From Nitrospirota bacterium (GTDB lineage: Bacteria > Nitrospirota > Nitrospiria > Nitrospirales > UBA8639), in contig JAOUNC010000119.1 in NCBI GenBank assembly GCA_029881175.1, positions 1 to 7,980 of the forward strand: DNA of 7,980 nt, read 5' to 3'. The notes under the pieces were generated by a model, which was given only the letters and a program-made list of their open reading frames with translations, was not told the DNA's origin and made no database searches. Of the stretch, positions 5,651 to 7,980 are shown piece by piece (within the stretch, counting starts at the first letter, position 1; the number at the start of each line of letters is the position of its first letter). The translations under genes were made by a program, and so were the position numbers.

Positions 5651-6358
5651 ATGAAGTCCGGGAGCATAACAAAAGGAATTCTGTCCTGGCCGGAGCAAGA
5701 ACGTCCGAGGGAATTGTTGCTGTCCCAGGGTCCGCAAGGATTGTCTGACGCGCAACTTCTTGCAATTTTGCTTCGTATTGGGCGACCCGATTCCTCAGCG
5801 GTCCAGGTAGCCATGGATTTACTCACCAAACTTGAGGGTTTACGAGGCCTGGCAAACCGCAGCCTGGAGGAACTCTGTACGGTTCCCGGGATTGGCCCGG
5901 CCAAAGCTGCCCAAATTTTAGCAGCGGTGGAATTGGGGAAACGGGCTTTATCCGCTCCGTTAACTGAAGGAAGGCAGATCCAAGGCAGTCAACATATTTT
6001 CCAGCACTATTACCCCCTGTTGAGAGATCTTCGGCATGAAGTCTTTAAAGCCGTGTTGCTAGACGCCAAGCATATGGTCATTCGGGATTTCACTGTGTCT
6101 CAAGGAAGTTTAACAGTGAGCATTGTTCATCCCAGAGAAGTTTTTAACCTGGCTGTTCGGGAATCGGCTGCGGCGATCATTTTTATTCACAATCATCCTA
6201 GTGGTGATCCTCGGCCCAGCGAGGAAGACCATGCCCTTACGCAGAGGCTGATCGCTGCAGGAGAGATTTTAGGGATTCGCGTGTTAGACCATATCGTCAT
6301 CGGTGATGGAAGATACGTGAGTTTCGCTGATGAGGGGTTTTTTGCGACCAAGCCCTAA
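5651..6358 (+). CDS. radC: RadC-family JAB/MPN-domain protein
   Basis: The 235-residue protein has the standard RadC layout. An N-terminal ERPRELLLSQGPQGLSDAQL block (17-36) is followed by a helix-hairpin-helix, VPGIGPAKAAQI (78-89), suited to DNA contact. The C-terminal half is a JAB1/MPN+ domain with a complete JAMM zinc site: E130, then H180, H182, S190 and D193 in the HxHx7SxxD pattern, so a metalloprotease- or hydrolase-like active site looks intact. The historic link to DNA repair comes from a misassigned E. coli mutation, and the true function remains unclear. The ATG at 5651 is preceded by AGGGG at short spacing and by a good promoter, and it gives the family-typical N-terminus. An upstream TTG at 5564 would add 29 unrelated residues. 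No clear terminator follows before the gat cluster, 160 bases downstream. Confidence 0.92.
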   Translation: MKSGSITKGILSWPEQERPRELLLSQGPQGLSDAQLLAILLRIGRPDSSAVQVAMDLLTKLEGLRGLANRSLEELCTVPGIGPAKAAQILAAVELGKRALSAPLTEGRQIQGSQHIFQHYYPLLRDLRHEVFKAVLLDAKHMVIRDFTVSQGSLTVSIVHPREVFNLAVRESAAAIIFIHNHPSGDPRPSEEDHALTQRLIAAGEILGIRVLDHIVIGDGRYVSFADEGFFATKP

Positions 6359-6462
6359 TTTAAATGAGCCACGTCGGTGTTCTCTTTCTTTGGAATGTTC
6401 CCCCCAAGTAGCTTTTAACTAGAAATTCATGGTAAAAATACGTGTGCGTTTTAGGCAGGTTT

Positions 6463-6491
6463 TTGAATAGTTTTATCCCGCTTTGTATTCT
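6463..6491 (+). promoter_or_regulatory. Candidate promoter of the gatC-panD-gatA cluster
   Basis: TTGAAT (6463-6468) and TATTCT (6486-6491), each 4 of 6 to consensus, are spaced by the optimal 17 bases in the AT-rich gap after radC. The start of transcription would be near 6498, about 20 bases before gatC. The rest of the gap (6359-6462) shows no recognisable gene, RNA or terminator. Confidence 0.4.
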
Positions 6492-6518
6492 TGCTTCCTG
6501 AACCTTCAAGGATCATAG

Positions 6519-6818
6519 ATGGCACGTATTTCTCAGCATGAAGTTGAGCATGTGGCGCATTTAGCCCGACTGGAACTCACCGAACCGGAAAAAATGCTCT
6601 TTGGCGAACAACTGAGTCAGATCCTGACTTTTGTCGAGCAATTACAGGAGGTGTCGACGGAAGGGATCCCGCCAACGGCTTCTGTCGTCAAGCAGGAATC
6701 GGTTTTGCGTGAAGATATTCCCCGAGAAGGGTTGTTTCGTGAGCAGGCGTTACGCAATGCTCCTGAAGCGCATGATGGATTTTTTGTTGTTCCTAAAATT
6801 TTGGGGAAGAAATCGTAG
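6519..6818 (+). CDS. gatC: Asp-tRNA(Asn)/Glu-tRNA(Gln) amidotransferase subunit C
   Basis: The 99-residue small subunit of GatCAB wraps around the GatA-GatB interface and stabilises the complex. The complex converts misacylated Glu-tRNA(Gln), and Asp-tRNA(Asn) where AsnRS is lacking, to the correct amide. Family landmarks are VEHVAHLARLEL (9-20), QLSQILTFVEQLQEV (31-45), the LREDIPREGL block (63-72) and the C-terminal NAPEAHDGFFVVPKIL (80-95). Length is typical. The ATG has a good Shine-Dalgarno, AAGGA (6508-6512), at 6-base spacing. It leads a cluster with panD and gatA, with 45 bases to panD. Confidence 0.95.
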   Translation: MARISQHEVEHVAHLARLELTEPEKMLFGEQLSQILTFVEQLQEVSTEGIPPTASVVKQESVLREDIPREGLFREQALRNAPEAHDGFFVVPKILGKKS

Positions 6819-6863
6819 GGTGTTATTCATGAACATTTCATTCATCTCGTAGGGTTGATCACT

Positions 6864-7226
6864 ATGTACCGCCAATTATTGCGCTGCAAAATTCATCGAG
6901 CGACCGTGACAGAATCTGACTTGGAATATGAAGGCAGTTTAACCATTGATGAAGAATTGATGGATCGTGCCGGAATTCTACCCTATGAATTAGTCATGGT
7001 CTCGAATCTTAATAACGGAGAGCGTTTCTCAACCTATGCGCTTCCTGGTACCCGAGGCAAGGGGGAAGTGATTCTCAATGGTCCGACGGCCCGGAAGGGT
7101 GTGACCGGCGATAAAGTGATTATTTTTTGCTATGAATTTTTTAACGACGAAGAAGCCAAGCGGCATGTTCCTAAAATTATTCAAGTTGATGAACGAAATG
7201 CCATCCGTGTCCCTAAGCCTATTTGA
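6864..7226 (+). CDS. panD: Aspartate 1-decarboxylase (pyruvoyl-dependent PanD)
   Basis: The 120-residue proenzyme decarboxylates L-aspartate to beta-alanine for pantothenate and CoA synthesis. Self-cleavage between G24 and S25 in YEGSLTID gives a small beta chain and an alpha chain with an N-terminal pyruvoyl group. K9 and the active-site R54, T57 and Y58 (in ERFSTYALPGTRGKG) match the E. coli numbering exactly, and the NGPTARKG and GDKVIIFCY blocks follow. All catalytic features are intact. The frame also contains a TTG at 6855, but the ATG at 6864, preceded by AGGG (6851-6854), gives the standard N-terminus MYRQLLRCKIHRATVT. It sits between gatC and gatA, with gaps of 45 and 39 bases on the same strand, so co-transcription with tRNA-amidotransferase genes is likely. 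Confidence 0.96.
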   Translation: MYRQLLRCKIHRATVTESDLEYEGSLTIDEELMDRAGILPYELVMVSNLNNGERFSTYALPGTRGKGEVILNGPTARKGVTGDKVIIFCYEFFNDEEAKRHVPKIIQVDERNAIRVPKPI

Positions 7227-7265
7227 CCTCATACGCTCGCTCTATCCTAAAGGTATCTAGTATTC

Positions 7266-7980
7266 ATGGCCTTATTTAAGCTCACGTTAAAAGAGTTGCA
7301 GGAAAAGTTTACCTGTGGAGAGGTGACTGCCTCTGAAATTGTGCGGGCCTACCTGCTCCGGATTAGTCACGTCGAACCGAAAATCAAAGCCTATATTACC
7401 GTGAATCCGAAGGAGGCACTTCTTGAGCGGGCTCACGCCATTGACGACGGGCTGAAAGCCTGGCGAAAAACGGAACCGTTAATGGCGATGCCCTTGGCGA
7501 TCAAAGATAATATTTGCACGGATGGGGTACGGACCACGTGCGGATCACGAATGTTAGAACAGTTCATCCCGCCCTATGATGCGACTGTCATGAAAAGGCT
7601 GAATGCTCAGCAGCCGTTGATTCTTGGTAAAACTAATCTTGATGAATTTGCGATGGGGTCTTCAACCGAACATTCGGCCTTTGGGCCATCGCGGAATCCG
7701 TGGAATCAAAAACATATTCCCGGTGGATCGAGCGGAGGATCTGCAGCAGCCGTTGCCGCGGATGAATGTGTCGCCGCGTTGGGGTCTGATACGGGTGGAT
7801 CTATTCGTCAGCCAGCAGCCTGTTGTGGAGTCGTCGGATTGAAGCCCACCTATGGCCGGGTTTCCCGTTATGGGTTAGTGGCATTCGCATCGTCATTAGA
7901 CCAGATCGGACCCATCACTAAAACAGTGACCGATGCGGCTATTATGTTGAATGCGATTGTTGGCCATGATCCCTTGGATT
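7266..7980 (+). CDS. gatA: Asp-tRNA(Asn)/Glu-tRNA(Gln) amidotransferase subunit A (partial, cut by right edge)
   Basis: The first 238 residues of the amidase-signature subunit, which releases ammonia from glutamine for tRNA amidation; about half the usual length of roughly 480-490 lies in the window. The catalytic Ser-cisSer-Lys triad is complete: K80 in PLAIKDNI, S155 in [13 protein letters not shown], and nucleophile S179 in [12 protein letters not shown]. The flanking motifs [13 protein letters not shown] (121-133) and [20 protein letters not shown] confirm GatA rather than a generic amidase. One small oddity is Q116-P117 just before LILGKTN, where the family usually has Gly-Ala. AAAGGT (7249-7254) lies 11 bases before the ATG, a slightly long spacing. 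It is third in the cluster after gatC and panD; gatB is expected beyond the edge but not seen. Confidence 0.96.
   Translation, partial: MALFKLTLKELQEKFTCGEVTASEIVRAYLLRISHVEPKIKAYITVNPKEALLERAHAIDDGLKAWRKTEPLMAMPLAIKDNICTDGVRTTCGSRMLEQFIPPYDATVMKRLNAQQPLILGKTNLDEFAMGSSTEHSAFGPSRNPWNQKHIPGGSSGGSAAAVAADECVAALGSDTGGSIRQPAACCGVVGLKPTYGRVSRYGLVAFASSLDQIGPITKTVTDAAIMLNAIVGHDPLD

Noticed and set aside
5321..5755. 144-codon minus-strand frame across the rsmD-radC divergent region
   Set aside because: It overlaps two well-supported genes and the radC promoter, and has no family motifs.

Overview
The window looks like an ordinary stretch of a free-living bacterial chromosome. It is gene-dense, of moderate GC, and nearly every gene belongs to a conserved family. 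I see no insertion sequence, integrase, CRISPR array, toxin–antitoxin pair, phage gene, tRNA or rRNA. The gene set (GatCAB amidotransferase, OmpH-like periplasmic chaperone with a signal peptide, FmdB zinc ribbon, NicO-type nickel transporter) points to a diderm (Gram-negative-type) bacterium. My best guess is a Nitrospirota or Nitrospira-like lineage, but this rests on general gene content and should be treated as tentative.

Layout. Bases 2-94 may hold the tail of a plus-strand gene of unknown function. The minus strand from 857 to 150 encodes a membrane nickel/cobalt transporter with a histidine-rich loop. Upstream of it, a perfect 16-bp hairpin at 1057-1094 terminates the next minus-strand gene, an OmpH/Skp-like chaperone (1702-1124) whose promoter candidate lies at 1786-1814. 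Divergent from it, on the plus strand, is a cytoplasmic SGNH/GDSL hydrolase (1875-2567) with an odd start region. Then come an FmdB zinc-ribbon protein with a long serine tail (minus, 3084-2650) and a tight minus-strand cluster rsmD-coaD-aspC (about 5508 to 3224). Divergent from rsmD is radC (5651-6358), with a good sigma70-type promoter. The last part is a plus-strand cluster gatC-panD-gatA; gatA runs off the right edge.

How the genes fit together. AspC makes aspartate. PanD decarboxylates aspartate to beta-alanine for pantothenate and CoA, and CoaD performs the penultimate CoA step. GatCAB amidates Glu-tRNA(Gln), and Asp-tRNA(Asn) where AsnRS is lacking. An aspartate/CoA/aminoacyl-tRNA theme therefore runs through the right half, although the genes lie in at least two oppositely oriented transcription units. 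RsmD (16S rRNA methylation) and RadC are common housekeeping passengers.

No convincing new system is present. The points most worth a second look are panD wedged between gatC and gatA, the ambiguous start of the GDSL hydrolase, a possible metal-regulator dyad upstream of the nickel transporter, and the serine tail on the FmdB protein.
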